Below, in pieces: positions 14,753 to 25,804 of a stretch of DNA of 64,000 bases. Each line of letters starts with the position of its first letter. The stretch's first letter is position 1. The translations under genes and the position numbers were made by a program. The DNA comes from CAWCFV01 sp963794995 (GTDB taxonomy: Bacteria > Actinomycetota > Actinomycetes > JACCUZ01): positions 434,001 through 498,000 of the forward strand of contig CAWCFV010000002.1 in NCBI GenBank assembly GCA_963794995.1. Direction: 5' to 3'. Under the pieces are notes generated by a model, which worked only from the letters and a program-made list of their open reading frames with translations, made no database searches and was not told the DNA's origin.

Positions 14753-15574
14753 TCAGGCCCGAAGTGCCCGCTCCCCGGCGGCGCGCATGACGGGGGTCAG
14801 GTCCCCCGGGTCGACGACCGCGCCGGTCATCAGCAGGACCTGGAGCGCGCCCTGGTGGGCGAGCAGGTCCAGCCCGTCGACGACGGGCGCGCCGCGGGCG
14901 ACCCAGGCGGCGGCGAGCGGGGTCGGCCACGGGTCGTACAGCACCTCGAAGAGCAGCCCGACCTCGGTCGGCACGCCGGCGACCAGGTGGTCGGTGGCCC
15001 CCGCGGCGGTGGTGCTCACCACGAGCGGCGCACCCAGCCCGTCGGCGGCCCGGGCCCACGGCACCAGCTCGAGCGCGACCCCGGCGGCGTCGGCGGCGGC
15101 GGCGAGCGCGGGGTGCCGCTCCGGGCTGCGGACGTGCACCCGGACGGTCGAGGCGACACCGGCGAGCGCCACGACGGCCGCCCGGGCCGTGGCGCCGCCC
15201 CCGAGGACGGTCGCCACGTCGACCCGGGTGAGCCCTCGCTCGGCGAGCGCGGCCACCATGCCCGGCACGTCGGTGTTGTCCCCCACCAGCCGGCCGTCGC
15301 GGACCAGCACGGTGTTCGCCCCACCGGCCGCCTCGACCACGGGGGCGGCCGCGTCGAGCAGCGGCAGGACCGCGGCCTTGAGCGGCATGGTCAGCGACAG
15401 GCCGGCCCAGCTGTCGTCGAGCCTCGCGAGGAACCCGGGCAGCCCGGCCTCGTCGACGTCGTGCGCGCCGTACTCCCAGCCGGTCAGCCCGAGCCGGTCG
15501 TAGGCCGCGCGGTGCAGCACCGGTGAGAGCGAGTGCGCCACCGGGGAGCCGAGAACGGCGGCCCGCCGGATCAC
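14753..15574 (-). CDS. aroE: Shikimate dehydrogenase
   Basis: 273 aa; NADP-dependent reduction of 3-dehydroshikimate in aromatic amino acid synthesis. Visible motifs: GSPVAHSLSPVLH substrate loop, LSLTMPLK with the catalytic Lys (about 65), GGANTV, DNTDVPGM with the catalytic Asp, and the nucleotide loop VLGGGATARAA. The GTG start overlaps the mltG stop (GTGA), so it is translated as part of the alaS-ruvX-mltG-aroE run. Confidence 0.94.
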   Translation of the reverse strand: MIRRAAVLGSPVAHSLSPVLHRAAYDRLGLTGWEYGAHDVDEAGLPGFLARLDDSWAGLSLTMPLKAAVLPLLDAAAPVVEAAGGANTVLVRDGRLVGDNTDVPGMVAALAERGLTRVDVATVLGGGATARAAVVALAGVASTVRVHVRSPERHPALAAAADAAGVALELVPWARAADGLGAPLVVSTTAAGATDHLVAGVPTEVGLLFEVLYDPWPTPLAAAWVARGAPVVDGLDLLAHQGALQVLLMTGAVVDPGDLTPVMRAAGERALRA

Positions 15575-16683
15575 TGGTTCGACTTCAGCTCGCTCTTGAA
15601 GCGCAGGAACTCCTGGTAGTCGCCGGTGAACTTGGTGGTGCCCTTCTGCGGGTCGGTCGTCACGAAGTACAGCCAGTCGCCCTCGGTCGGGTTGACGGCG
15701 GCCGTCATCGCGGCCAGGCCGGGCGAGTTGATCGGGGCCGGCGGGAGACCGGTGTTCTGGTAGGTGTTGTACGGAGAGTCGGCGCCCAGGTCCTCGTAGG
15801 TGACGATCTCCTTGTCGGCCTTGAGCGCGTAGTTGACCGTCGAGTCGAACTGCAGCGGCATCCCCTGCTCGAGGCGGTTGTAGACGACGCGGGCCACCTT
15901 GCCGAAGTCCTCGGGCAGCCGGGCCTCCGCCTCGACCAGGCTGGCGATGATGACGATCTCCTCGGGGCCGCGCTTGGTCCGCTCGACCCCTGCCTTTCCT
16001 GCGGCGACGCCGTAGGCGGCGAACAGCTGCTCCAGGACGGAGGCGGCGTCGGCGTCGGGCTGCACGTCGTAGGTGGCCGGGTAGAGGAAGCCCTCGGGGT
16101 TCTCCTCCGCGTAGCCCGGCAGCCCGAGCTCGTCGGGACTCTTCAGCGCCCGCCGGAAGTCCTTGAGCGGCAGCTCGGTGTCCTTGGCGAGCTTCTGCAG
16201 CGTCTCGTCGAGCCGGAGCCCCTCGGGGAGGGTCACCCGCGCCTGGATCCGGGCGGCCGGGTCGAGGACGGCGGCGAGCGCGTCCGAAGCGGCCATCTTG
16301 CGCTGCACCTGGTAGAAGCCGGGCTGGAGGTTGGAGGCGTCGGGGTCGGCGTAGGCGACCTCGAGGAACGCCTGGGTGCTCTTCACGACGTCCTCGGCCT
16401 TGAGCGTGCGGGCGACGTCGGAGGCGGTCTGGCCGGACTTCACCTCGATGACGACCTCGCCCCCGCCCGGGCCGGGGTAGTCGGGGGCGCTGGAGGAGGA
16501 GAACGCATCGGTGATCCGGCTGACGCCGCCGAAGAGCAGCGCCGCGCCACCGGCGAGCACGCCGCCGACCAGCAGCAGGGAGATCACGACCGCGAGCACG
16601 CCCTTGCCACGACCGCGCTTCTTGCGGCGGCGGCTGCGCCGGGGGCGCGCGTCCTCCTCCGACCACACGGACAGATCGGTCAT
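15571..16683 (-). CDS. mltG: Endolytic transglycosylase MltG (YceG)
   Basis: 370 aa. A basic cytoplasmic N-terminus, one membrane helix (about 28-50) and an extracellular YceG domain with a LysM-like subdomain. The catalytic Glu lies in IIASLVEAEAR, followed by VVYNRLEQGMPLQFDSTVNYAL and the characteristic NSPGLAAMTAAVNP. MltG cleaves nascent glycan strands and is thought to set peptidoglycan strand length. It sits between ruvX and aroE, the usual actinobacterial order. Confidence 0.94.
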   Translation of the reverse strand: MTDLSVWSEEDARPRRSRRRKKRGRGKGVLAVVISLLLVGGVLAGGAALLFGGVSRITDAFSSSSAPDYPGPGGGEVVIEVKSGQTASDVARTLKAEDVVKSTQAFLEVAYADPDASNLQPGFYQVQRKMAASDALAAVLDPAARIQARVTLPEGLRLDETLQKLAKDTELPLKDFRRALKSPDELGLPGYAEENPEGFLYPATYDVQPDADAASVLEQLFAAYGVAAGKAGVERTKRGPEEIVIIASLVEAEARLPEDFGKVARVVYNRLEQGMPLQFDSTVNYALKADKEIVTYEDLGADSPYNTYQNTGLPPAPINSPGLAAMTAAVNPTEGDWLYFVTTDPQKGTTKFTGDYQEFLRFKSELKSNQ

Positions 16684-16704
16684 CGTTCGCCTCTCACAGC
16701 TCTC

Positions 16705-17220
16705 CTACGGCCCGTCCTCGATCGCCGGTGACTGCTCGTCCCCCCGGTCGTCGGGCTCCGCCGCGGTGTCGACGAGCCGTCCCGGTGGGCGCCCGGACGA
16801 CCTCTCGGCATCCAGAGCCCCCTGCAAGATGATGACAGCAGCCGCCTGGTCGATCACGCTGCGCCCTCTGCGCGTGTCTACCCCGCTGGCCCGCAACCCA
16901 CGCTGGGCACCGACGGTCGAGAACCGCTCGTCGACCAGCCGCACCGGTGTCCCGAGCGTGGCCAGGCGGCCGGCCAGGCCCTGTGCCCAGCCCTGCGCGG
17001 CCTCGGCGGCCGGTCCGGCGCGCCCGGACAGCGAGGTCGGCAGGCCGACCACCACCTCGACGGCGTCACGCTCCGTGACCAGCTCGGCGATCCGGTCCAG
17101 GTCGCCGCGACCCCGCCGGACCGTCTCGACCGGCGTGGCCAGCACCGCCCGGGGGTCGCAGGCGGCGACCCCGATGCGGACGCTGCCGACGTCGACGCCG
17201 AGCCGGACGCCGGGCCTCAC
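16705..17220 (-). CDS. ruvX: RuvX / YqgF Holliday-junction-resolvase-like protein
   Basis: 171 aa. RNase H-fold motifs: GVDVGSVRIGVA (catalytic Asp), VVVGLPTSLSG, DERFSTV and DQAAAVIILQG. YqgF/RuvX acts in pre-16S rRNA 5'-end maturation and related nucleolytic steps. GTG start, 16 bases after the alaS stop. The C-terminal 30 residues are acidic and poorly conserved. Confidence 0.92.
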   Translation of the reverse strand: MRPGVRLGVDVGSVRIGVAACDPRAVLATPVETVRRGRGDLDRIAELVTERDAVEVVVGLPTSLSGRAGPAAEAAQGWAQGLAGRLATLGTPVRLVDERFSTVGAQRGLRASGVDTRRGRSVIDQAAAVIILQGALDAERSSGRPPGRLVDTAAEPDDRGDEQSPAIEDGP

Positions 17221-17236
17221 GGTGCCGCGACCGGCC

Positions 17237-19930
17237 TCACGCGCCGCCGCCCGTCACCCGCTGCCCGACGGTGTGCTCGACGGTGCGCAGCGCCTCGTCG
17301 GCCCGGGCCGGGTCGGTGCCGCCACCCTGGGCGACGTCGTCCTTGCCGCCTCCCCCGCCACCGAGCACCTTCGCCGCGACGCGGACCAGCTCGCCGGCCT
17401 TGATGCCCCACTCCCGGCCCTTGTCGTTGACGGCCACCACGACCACGGGACGGTCCTGCGCGACGGAGACCATCGCGACCGCCGCCGGCCGGTCGGCCGG
17501 GATCCGTCCCCGGACGTCGAGCACCAGCCGGCGCAGGTCGTCGGCTCCCGTGCCGTCGGGCGCGCGGTGGGTGACGACCCCGACCCCGAAGACGTCGACC
17601 GGCGACCGGGCGAGGTCGGCGGCCACCGCCAGCACCTGGGACGAGCGCACCTTCTCGAGGTCCTTCTCGACCTCGCGCAGCCGCGCGGTCAGTGCGGCCA
17701 CCCGGTCGGGCAGCTCGTCGGGGCGCACCTTCAGCGACTCGGTCAGCTGGGCGACCAGCGCGTGCTCGCGGGCCAGGAACTGGTAGGCGTCGACGCCGAC
17801 CAGCGCCTCCACGCGACGCACCCCGGCGCCGATGGACGACTCGCCGAGGATCTTGACCAGGCCGAGCTGGCCGGAGCGCAGGGCGTGGGTGCCGCCGCAG
17901 AGCTCGCGGGCCCAGTCGCCGACGGAGACGACGCGGACCTCGTCGCCGTACTTCTCCCCGAACAGGGCCATCGCCCCCACGGAGCGCGCCTGCTCCTGGG
18001 ACATGACCTCGGCCCGCACCTCGAGGTCGGCAGCGAGGACCTCGTTGACCTCCTGCTCCACGTCGCGCAGCACCGTGGCCGGGACGGCTCCCGTGGCGGC
18101 GAAGTCGAACCTGAACCGACCGGGTGCGTTCTCGGAGCCGGCCTGGGTGGCGGTGTCGCCCAGCGCGACCCGGAAGGCCTTGTGGACCAGGTGGGTGGCC
18201 GTGTGGGCGCGGCTGATGGCCCGGCGACGCTCGACGTCGACCTCGGCCAGCACCGTCTCGCCGACCGTCACCTCTCCGCTGGTGACCCGGCCCCGGTGCA
18301 CGACCAGCCCCGGCACCGGCGTCTGGACGTCGAGGACCTCGACCACGGCGCCACCGGAGAGGCGCAGGGTGCCCTGGTCGGCGAGCTGCCCGCCGCCCTC
18401 GGCGTAGAAGGGCGTGCGGTCGAGGACGAGCTCGAGCTCGTCACCGGTGATCGCGGCCGCCGTCGTCGCCCCGCCGGCGAGAAGCCCCCGGACCGTGGCC
18501 TCGGTGCGGACCTCGTCGTAGCCGGTGAACGTCGTCGCACCGGGCTCGAGCAGCGAGCGGTAGGCGGACAGGTCGGCGTGGCCGGTCTTGCGGGCCGCGG
18601 CATCGGCCTTGCCCCGCTCCCGCTGCTCGCGCATGAGCCGGCGGAAGCCCTCCTGGTCGACCTGGATCCCCTGCTCGGCGGCCATCTCCAGGGTGAGGTC
18701 GATCGGGAAGCCGTACGTGTCGTGCAGCTGGAACGCGCGCTGCCCGGACAGCTCGCTCCGGCCCGCGCCCTTGGCCTCCGCGACGGCGGTGTCGAGGATC
18801 GTCGTCCCACTGGTGAGGGTGCGGCGGAAGGACTCCTCCTCCGCATAGGCGACCTGGCTGATCCGGTCGAACCCCGCGACCAGCTCGGGGTACGACGGGG
18901 ACATCGCGTCGCGGCTGACCGGGAACAGCTCGGGGAGCACCGGCTCGTCGACACCGAGCAGGCGCATCGAGCGCACCACCCGGCGCAGCAGGCGGCGCAG
19001 CACGTAGCCCCGGGCCTCGTTGCCGGGCGTGACGCCGTCGTTGATGAGCATCAGCGAGCTGCGGACGTGGTCGGCCACCACGCGAAGCCGGACGTCGTCG
19101 AGGTCCTTCGTCCCGCCGCCCGCACCGTACTTCTTGCCCGCGAGCTCCGCAGCCCGGTCGAGGACGGGGAAGACCTCGTCGATCTCGTAGAGGTTGTCGA
19201 CGCCCTGGAGCAGGTAGGCGACCCGTTCGAGGCCCATCCCGGTGTCGATGTTGCGCTGGGGCAGGTCCCCGGCGATGTCGAAGTCGTCCTTGGCGCGCAC
19301 GGCCGAGAGCTCGACCTGCATGAAGACGAGGTTCCAGATCTCGAGGAACCTGTCCTCGTCGACGACCGGTCCGCCGTCGAGCCCGTGCTCGGGCCCCCGG
19401 TCGACATAGATCTCGCTGCAGGGGCCGCCCGGACCCGGCACGCCCATGTGCCAGTAGTTGTCCTTGAGGCCGCGCCGCTGGATCCGGTGCTCGGGGAGGC
19501 CCGCGACCCGGCGCCAGATCTCGAAGGCCTCGTCGTCGTCGTGGAAGACCGTGACCCAGATCTTGTCCGGGTCGAAGCCGTAGCCGCCCTCCGCCTGCGT
19601 ACCGGTGACCAGCCGCCAGGCCAGGTCGACCGCACCCTCCTTGAAGTAGTCCCCGAAGGAGAAGTTGCCGTTCATCTGGAAGAAGGTGCCGTGCCGGGTC
19701 GTCCGGCCGACCTCCTCGATGTCCTGGGTGCGGACGCACTTCTGCACGCTGGTGGCCCGCAGGTACGGCGGCTTCTGCTGGCCCAGGAGGTAGGGCTTGA
19801 ACGGCACCATGCCGGCGTTGACGAACAGCAGGTTCGGGTCGTCGAGCAGCAGCGACGCGCTGGGCACGACCGTGTGGCCGCGCTCCTCGAAGAACCTGAG
19901 CCACCGACGCTTGATCTCGGCGGTCTCCAT
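17237..19930 (-). CDS. alaS: Alanyl-tRNA synthetase
   Basis: 897 aa, full length. The class II catalytic domain starts MKRRWLRFFEERGHT-like (residues 6-20) and includes GNFSFGDYFK. The editing domain carries the HTATH zinc/editing motif (about 585) and CGGTH (about 690). The C-terminal C-Ala domain ends with a glycine-rich GGGGGKDDVAQGG. Charges tRNA-Ala and clears Ser/Gly mischarging. The ATG overlaps the preceding gene by one base (TGATG). Confidence 0.97.
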   Translation of the reverse strand: METAEIKRRWLRFFEERGHTVVPSASLLLDDPNLLFVNAGMVPFKPYLLGQQKPPYLRATSVQKCVRTQDIEEVGRTTRHGTFFQMNGNFSFGDYFKEGAVDLAWRLVTGTQAEGGYGFDPDKIWVTVFHDDDEAFEIWRRVAGLPEHRIQRRGLKDNYWHMGVPGPGGPCSEIYVDRGPEHGLDGGPVVDEDRFLEIWNLVFMQVELSAVRAKDDFDIAGDLPQRNIDTGMGLERVAYLLQGVDNLYEIDEVFPVLDRAAELAGKKYGAGGGTKDLDDVRLRVVADHVRSSLMLINDGVTPGNEARGYVLRRLLRRVVRSMRLLGVDEPVLPELFPVSRDAMSPSYPELVAGFDRISQVAYAEEESFRRTLTSGTTILDTAVAEAKGAGRSELSGQRAFQLHDTYGFPIDLTLEMAAEQGIQVDQEGFRRLMREQRERGKADAAARKTGHADLSAYRSLLEPGATTFTGYDEVRTEATVRGLLAGGATTAAAITGDELELVLDRTPFYAEGGGQLADQGTLRLSGGAVVEVLDVQTPVPGLVVHRGRVTSGEVTVGETVLAEVDVERRRAISRAHTATHLVHKAFRVALGDTATQAGSENAPGRFRFDFAATGAVPATVLRDVEQEVNEVLAADLEVRAEVMSQEQARSVGAMALFGEKYGDEVRVVSVGDWARELCGGTHALRSGQLGLVKILGESSIGAGVRRVEALVGVDAYQFLAREHALVAQLTESLKVRPDELPDRVAALTARLREVEKDLEKVRSSQVLAVAADLARSPVDVFGVGVVTHRAPDGTGADDLRRLVLDVRGRIPADRPAAVAMVSVAQDRPVVVVAVNDKGREWGIKAGELVRVAAKVLGGGGGGKDDVAQGGGTDPARADEALRTVEHTVGQRVTGGGA

Positions 19931-20250
19931 CAGGTCGGTCTCCAGGGTCGGGTGCGGTCGCGGGGTCGTCCCACGTGGGGGTCGGCAGGGTGGTCGACCA
20001 GGTCGGCGGCCTCGGCCGGGGAGAGCCGCTCGGCGTGCGCGGGCTCCATGCCCAGCGCCTCGCGCAGCTCGGCCTCGCGCTGGGCCGCACCGGCACGCAC
20101 CTCGTCGGCGAAGGCCCGCAGGCTCGCGCCGGCGCCGGTGGCCCGGTCGGCGAGCCCGCCCGGGCTGTAGGCGTGCAGGGTCTTCTGCACCTTGCGGACG
20201 GCGTAGACCCCGGCGGCCGCCCCGACGGCGACCCAGAACAGCCGGCGCAT
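19930..20250 (-). CDS. Small membrane protein (DUF6167-like)
   Basis: 106 aa. One N-terminal membrane helix (RRLFWVAVGAAAGVYAVRKVQ), then a charged region (FADEVRAGAAQREAELREALG) and a disordered basic tail. Such short proteins regularly lie between a DUF948 protein and alaS in actinobacteria. Function unknown. Its stop overlaps the alaS start and its own start overlaps the upstream stop, so all three are coupled. Confidence 0.78.
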   Translation of the reverse strand: MRRLFWVAVGAAAGVYAVRKVQKTLHAYSPGGLADRATGAGASLRAFADEVRAGAAQREAELREALGMEPAHAERLSPAEAADLVDHPADPHVGRPRDRTRPWRPT

Positions 20251-20681
20251 CAGTCGCCCCGCCGCCGCTCCGCGGCTCGGGCGGCGGCCTTCTGGGCGCG
20301 GGTCTGGTCGGCGACCCGGCGCCGGGTGCGCTGTCCCGGCCGGTCGGCGAGGGCCTGGCGCACGCCGTACGAGAACGCCGCGACCCTCACGACCGGGCCA
20401 CCGACGGTCGCGGCGAGCAGGGCGGTCAGGGCGCTGACGTTCGTGGTGGCCGAGGCCACGTTGGACGTGATGGTGTCGACGCGCACGAGCTGGGCGTTGG
20501 CCGTGGTGACCGTCGTCGTGACCTCGCTGATCAGCGGCACGGTCTCGTCGGACACGCCCTTGATCATGTGCCGGGTCTCGTCGAGCACCCCGCCCAGCTT
20601 GACCAGCGGGATCGCCAGGATGCCGACCAGCAGCACGAACGCCACGGCCGCGATGAGACCCGCGACGTCACCCACAGACAT
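20250..20681 (-). CDS. DUF948 membrane protein
   Basis: 143 aa. An N-terminal transmembrane helix (VAGLIAAVAFVLLVGILAIPLVKLG), then an alternating polar helix with LDETRHMIKGVSDETVPLISEVTTTVTTANAQL, typical of DUF948. The C-terminus is Arg/Ala-rich. The ATG at 20681 is the first start placing the helix at the N-terminus; longer readings cross the palindrome at 20714-20761. Function unknown; heads the alaS operon here. Confidence 0.82.
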   Translation of the reverse strand: MSVGDVAGLIAAVAFVLLVGILAIPLVKLGGVLDETRHMIKGVSDETVPLISEVTTTVTTANAQLVRVDTITSNVASATTNVSALTALLAATVGGPVVRVAAFSYGVRQALADRPGQRTRRRVADQTRAQKAAARAAERRRGD

Positions 20682-20713
20682 GCGCCCGACCTTATCGCGC
20701 CCCCGACAGACCC

Positions 20714-20761
20714 GGCATGCGCGATCCGCCGGCGCCCAGGCGCCGGCAGGTCGCGCATGCC
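20714..20761. repeat. Palindromic element 1 flanking the AbiEi/DUF559-type gene
   Basis: Imperfect 21-bp inverted repeat (20714-20734 and 20741-20761) with a 6-base loop. Its right arm contains GGCATGCGCGACCTGCC when read on the minus strand, the same 17-mer that forms the palindrome at 21788-21833 on the far side of the gene. Confidence 0.88.
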
Positions 20762-20852
20762 GCTGTCCACAGGAGGGGCGAGGTCCGAGACGCCGTCCAC
20801 AGTCCTGCCCGGAAGGCCCCGCGCGAGGGATCGGCGCCCGAAGGCTGGCCCG

Positions 20853-21813
20853 ATGCGCCCGGCACCCCACCTGCTCACCCAGCTCCTCACGTCCCAGGAC
20901 GACGTCGCGACGCGCGAGCAGATCCTCGCGGTCGTGCCCGAGGGCTGGCTCTCCTGGCGGGTCAGGAGCGGTCGCTGGCAGGTCCCGCACCCCGGGGTCG
21001 TCGTCGCGCACAGCGGACCGCTCACCGCCGCGCAGCAGCAGTGGGCGGATCTCCTCGGCTGCGGCCAGGGAGCCGTGCTGGCCGGGCTGACCGCTGCCAC
21101 GGCGGACGGTCTGACCGGGCACGTGCCGAGTCGCCCGCAGATCCTCGTGCCGCACCGGCGTCAGGTCACCGACCGACCCGATGTGGAGGTCCACAGCTCC
21201 ACCCGGCTCGGGACCGAGCACGTGCACCCGGCGCGGCGCCCGCCCCGGACCCGGACGGCAAGGTCCCTGGTCGACGCCGCGTCGTGGGCGCGCAGCGACG
21301 CGATGGCACGGGTCGTCCTCGCGGCCGGGGTCCAGCAGCGCCTGGTCGAGCGCCGACGACCTCATCCGGGTGGCGCTGCCCGTGCAGAACCTGCGGAGAC
21401 GCCGGCTGATCCTCGGGACGGCGGTCGACGTCGGTGGCGGCTCGCACTCACTGCCCGAGCTCGACTTCCTGCGGATGTGCCGGACCCATCAGCTGCCGCC
21501 TCCGTCCCGTCAGGTCGTGCGCCGTGACGCCCGCGGTCGCCGGCGGTGGCTGGACGTCTGCTGGGACGCTTACGGACTGGTGGTCGAGATCGACGGTCTG
21601 TTCCACATGAGCGCCGAGCACTGGTGGGCCGACATGTGGCGAGGCAACGACCACACGGTGGCTCGCGAGGGACTGCTCCGGTATCCCAGCTTCGCGATCC
21701 GTCACCAGCCCGCGAGGGTGGCCGGTCAGGTGGCCGCCGCCTTGCAGGCCCGCGGCTGGGACGGCCGCCCCGGCACCACCAGCCGAGGCATGCGCGACCT
21801 GCCCGCGTCCTGA
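20853..21813 (+). pseudogene. AbiEi-like / DUF559 nuclease-fold gene, frameshifted
   Basis: The N-terminal part reads in one frame from ATG 20853 (HLLTQLLTSQDDVATREQIL...WRVRSGRWQVPHPGVVVAHSG), a winged-helix layout found in AbiEi antitoxin-type proteins. After about residue 165 (VLAAGVQQRLV, near 21,349) the conserved continuation ADDLIRVALPVQNLRRRRL...LPELDFLRM...WLDVCWDAYGLVVEIDG lies in another frame up to 21813. That second part is a DUF559/Vsr-like PD-(D/E)xK fold. A single extra base would explain the break. Either a decayed gene or a sequencing error. Palindromes stand on both sides. Confidence 0.75.
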
Positions 21814-21833
21814 CGCGGGCAGGTCGCGCATGC
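21788..21833. repeat. Palindromic element 2 / bidirectional terminator
   Basis: Perfect 22-bp inverted repeat with a two-base loop (arms 21788-21809 and 21812-21833). It overlaps the stop of the plus-strand gene and lies seven bases from the rarA stop, so it can terminate both convergent messages. It shares the 17-mer GGCATGCGCGACCTGCC with palindrome 1. Confidence 0.9.
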
Positions 21834-21839
21834 GCGGGG

Positions 21840-23183
21840 TCAGGAGGGGCGGATGAGGGAGCGCAGGGTCTGCCAGAGGTCGGCCAGCCGGGACTCGGCG
21901 CCGTAGCGCGTGGGGCGGTAGTACGTCCGGGGCAGGACGCCGTCCGGCGGGTACTGCTGGGCCGCGACGCCGCCCGGCTCGTCGTGCGGGTAGACGTAGC
22001 CGACGCCGGAGCCGACCTTGCCCGCCCCGCCGTAGTGGGCGTCGCGCAGGTGCGGCGGCACGGTCCCGGCCAGCCCGGCCCGGACGTCGGCGATCGCGGC
22101 GTCGACGGCCAGCACCACCGCGTTCGACTTCGGCGCCAGGGCCAGGTGGATCACCGCCTGCGCCAGGTTGATCCGGGCCTCGGGCATGCCGATGAGGGCG
22201 ACGGCGTCGGCGGCGGCGACCGCCGCGAGCAGGGAGGTGGGGTCGGCGAGCCCGATGTCCTCCGAGGCGAGGATCACCAGCCGTCGGGCGATGAAGCGCG
22301 GGTCCTCCCCCGCCTCGACCATCCGCGCCAGGTAGTGCAGGGCCGCGTCGACGTCCGAGCCGCGCACCGACTTGATGAACGCCGAGATCACGTCGTAGTG
22401 CTGGTCGCCGTCGCGGTCGTAGCGCAGGGCCGCCCGGTCGACCGCGGTCTCCAGGGTCTCGACGTCGAGGACCGCCGGCCGGTCACCGGCGGCCCGGGCC
22501 ATCGCCGCGCCCGCCCCCGCCTCCAGGGCCGTCAGTGCCCGGCGGGCGTCGCCCCCGGCGATCCGCAGCAGGTGGGCAGTCGCCTCCGGGGACACCTCGA
22601 CGGCACCGCCGAGCCCCCGCTCGTCCTCGACGGCCCGGTCCAGCACCGTGGACACCCCGGCGTCGTCCAGCGAGGCGAGCGTCAGCAGGAGCGAGCGCGA
22701 CAGCAGCGGCGACACCACCGAGAAGTACGGGTTCTCGGTGGTGGCGGCCACCAGGGTCACCCACCGGTTCTCGACCGCCGGCAGCAGGGCGTCCTGCTGC
22801 GTCTTGGAGAAGCGGTGCACCTCGTCGATGAACAGCACCGTCTCGCGGTTGCTCATCGCACTCGCCCGCTTGGCCGCCTCGACCACGGCCCGGACCTCCT
22901 TCACGCCGGCGTTGACCGCCGAGAGCTCGGTGAACGCCCGGCCGGTCGCGGTCGAGACGAGGTAGGCGAGCGTCGTCTTGCCGGTGCCCGGCGGCCCCCA
23001 GAGGATGACCGAGGCCGGACCTGCGACCCCGCCGTCGCCCGACACCAGCCGACGCAGCGGCGACCCGTCGACCAGCAGGTGGTCCTGCCCCACCACCTCG
23101 TCCAGGGTCCGCGGCCGCATCCGGACGGCCAGCGGCGCACCGGCGCTCCCCCGGTCCTCCGCCGCCGCCTCGAACAGGTCCAC
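21840..23183 (-). CDS. rarA: RarA/MgsA replication-associated AAA+ ATPase
   Basis: 447 aa. AAA+ core: Walker A GPPGTGKTT (about 68-76), Walker B VLFIDEVHRF and sensor ATTENPYF. The C-terminal RarA tetramerisation domain has DVISAFIKSVRGSDVDAALHYLARM and a YVYPHDEPGG signature. RarA (MgsA/WRNIP1) helps restart stalled replication forks. Convergent with the plus-strand frameshifted gene. Confidence 0.95.
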   Translation of the reverse strand: MDLFEAAAEDRGSAGAPLAVRMRPRTLDEVVGQDHLLVDGSPLRRLVSGDGGVAGPASVILWGPPGTGKTTLAYLVSTATGRAFTELSAVNAGVKEVRAVVEAAKRASAMSNRETVLFIDEVHRFSKTQQDALLPAVENRWVTLVAATTENPYFSVVSPLLSRSLLLTLASLDDAGVSTVLDRAVEDERGLGGAVEVSPEATAHLLRIAGGDARRALTALEAGAGAAMARAAGDRPAVLDVETLETAVDRAALRYDRDGDQHYDVISAFIKSVRGSDVDAALHYLARMVEAGEDPRFIARRLVILASEDIGLADPTSLLAAVAAADAVALIGMPEARINLAQAVIHLALAPKSNAVVLAVDAAIADVRAGLAGTVPPHLRDAHYGGAGKVGSGVGYVYPHDEPGGVAAQQYPPDGVLPRTYYRPTRYGAESRLADLWQTLRSLIRPS

Positions 23184-23263
23184 GCCGACGACCGTAACCG
23201 CCCGGGCCGCACCGGCAGCCGCCCACCCGCCGCACCGTGGCAGCGGCCGGGGAGGATGGCCCG

Positions 23264-24025
23264 ATGACCTCCGTCGCGGCCCGCCGGCTCACCGGGGTCG
23301 GCGAGCTGCTGACCCGGTGCGACGACGACTTCGCCCGCGCCGAGGCCGACCCGGAGCGGGTCGCCTCGTGCTGGGCGCTCGACGGCGCCGTCGGCTGGGT
23401 GACCGAGTCGCGGCGGGTGCCCGGCCGGGCGCACCTCGTCGCGCTGGGCGACGCGGTGGCCGCGGCAGCCCTGCTCGTGGCGCTGGCCGACGACCACGGC
23501 ATCGCCTCGACCACCCTGCCCCGCGACGGGGACGCCCACCTGCGGCAGCACCTCCTCGAGCCGCGCAACGACTGGGAGTGGCTGGTCACCCGCAGCGCAC
23601 CGCCCCTGCAGACCGGCGAGGCCCGGGTCCAGTGGCTCGGGCCGGAGGACGACGACGCGCTTCGCTCGCTCCTGCACGAGTGGAGCCCCCGGCACGACGT
23701 CGAGCCCGGCGGGCCGGGAGTCCGGCGCTGGGCGGGCGTCCGGGACGACGCAGGCGCGCTGGTCGCGGCCGCCGCGCACACCGAGCGCCGCCCCGGCGTG
23801 CCGCACCTCGCGTCGGTCGTGACGCACGGCCACCACCGCGGACGCGGTCTCGGCGCAGCCCTGTGCGGCCGCATGACCCGTGTGCTGCTTGCCGAGGGCG
23901 CCGGCTGGGTGACCCTGGGCATGTACAGCGACAACGACGTCGCGCGACGCATGTACCGCCGCCTCGGCTACGGCGGCGACCACCGGTTCACCAGCGGCCG
24001 CCTGGTCCCACGCCGAGGCCGCTGA
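23264..24025 (+). CDS. GNAT family N-acetyltransferase
   Basis: 253 aa. The C-terminal half is a GNAT domain with the acetyl-CoA loop VVTHGHHRGRGLGAALC (about residues 185-201) and the final MYSDNDVARRMYRRLGY motif. The N-terminal half is Ala-rich and less conserved, as in two-part GNAT proteins. Substrate unknown. The ATG at 23264 has GGGGAGGA seven bases upstream. Divergent from rarA and convergent with aspS, whose stop is only a few bases away. Confidence 0.88.
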   Translation: MTSVAARRLTGVGELLTRCDDDFARAEADPERVASCWALDGAVGWVTESRRVPGRAHLVALGDAVAAAALLVALADDHGIASTTLPRDGDAHLRQHLLEPRNDWEWLVTRSAPPLQTGEARVQWLGPEDDDALRSLLHEWSPRHDVEPGGPGVRRWAGVRDDAGALVAAAAHTERRPGVPHLASVVTHGHHRGRGLGAALCGRMTRVLLAEGAGWVTLGMYSDNDVARRMYRRLGYGGDHRFTSGRLVPRRGR

Positions 24026-24031
24026 GCCGGC

Positions 24032-25800
<1,769 letters not shown>

Positions 25801-25804
<4 letters not shown>

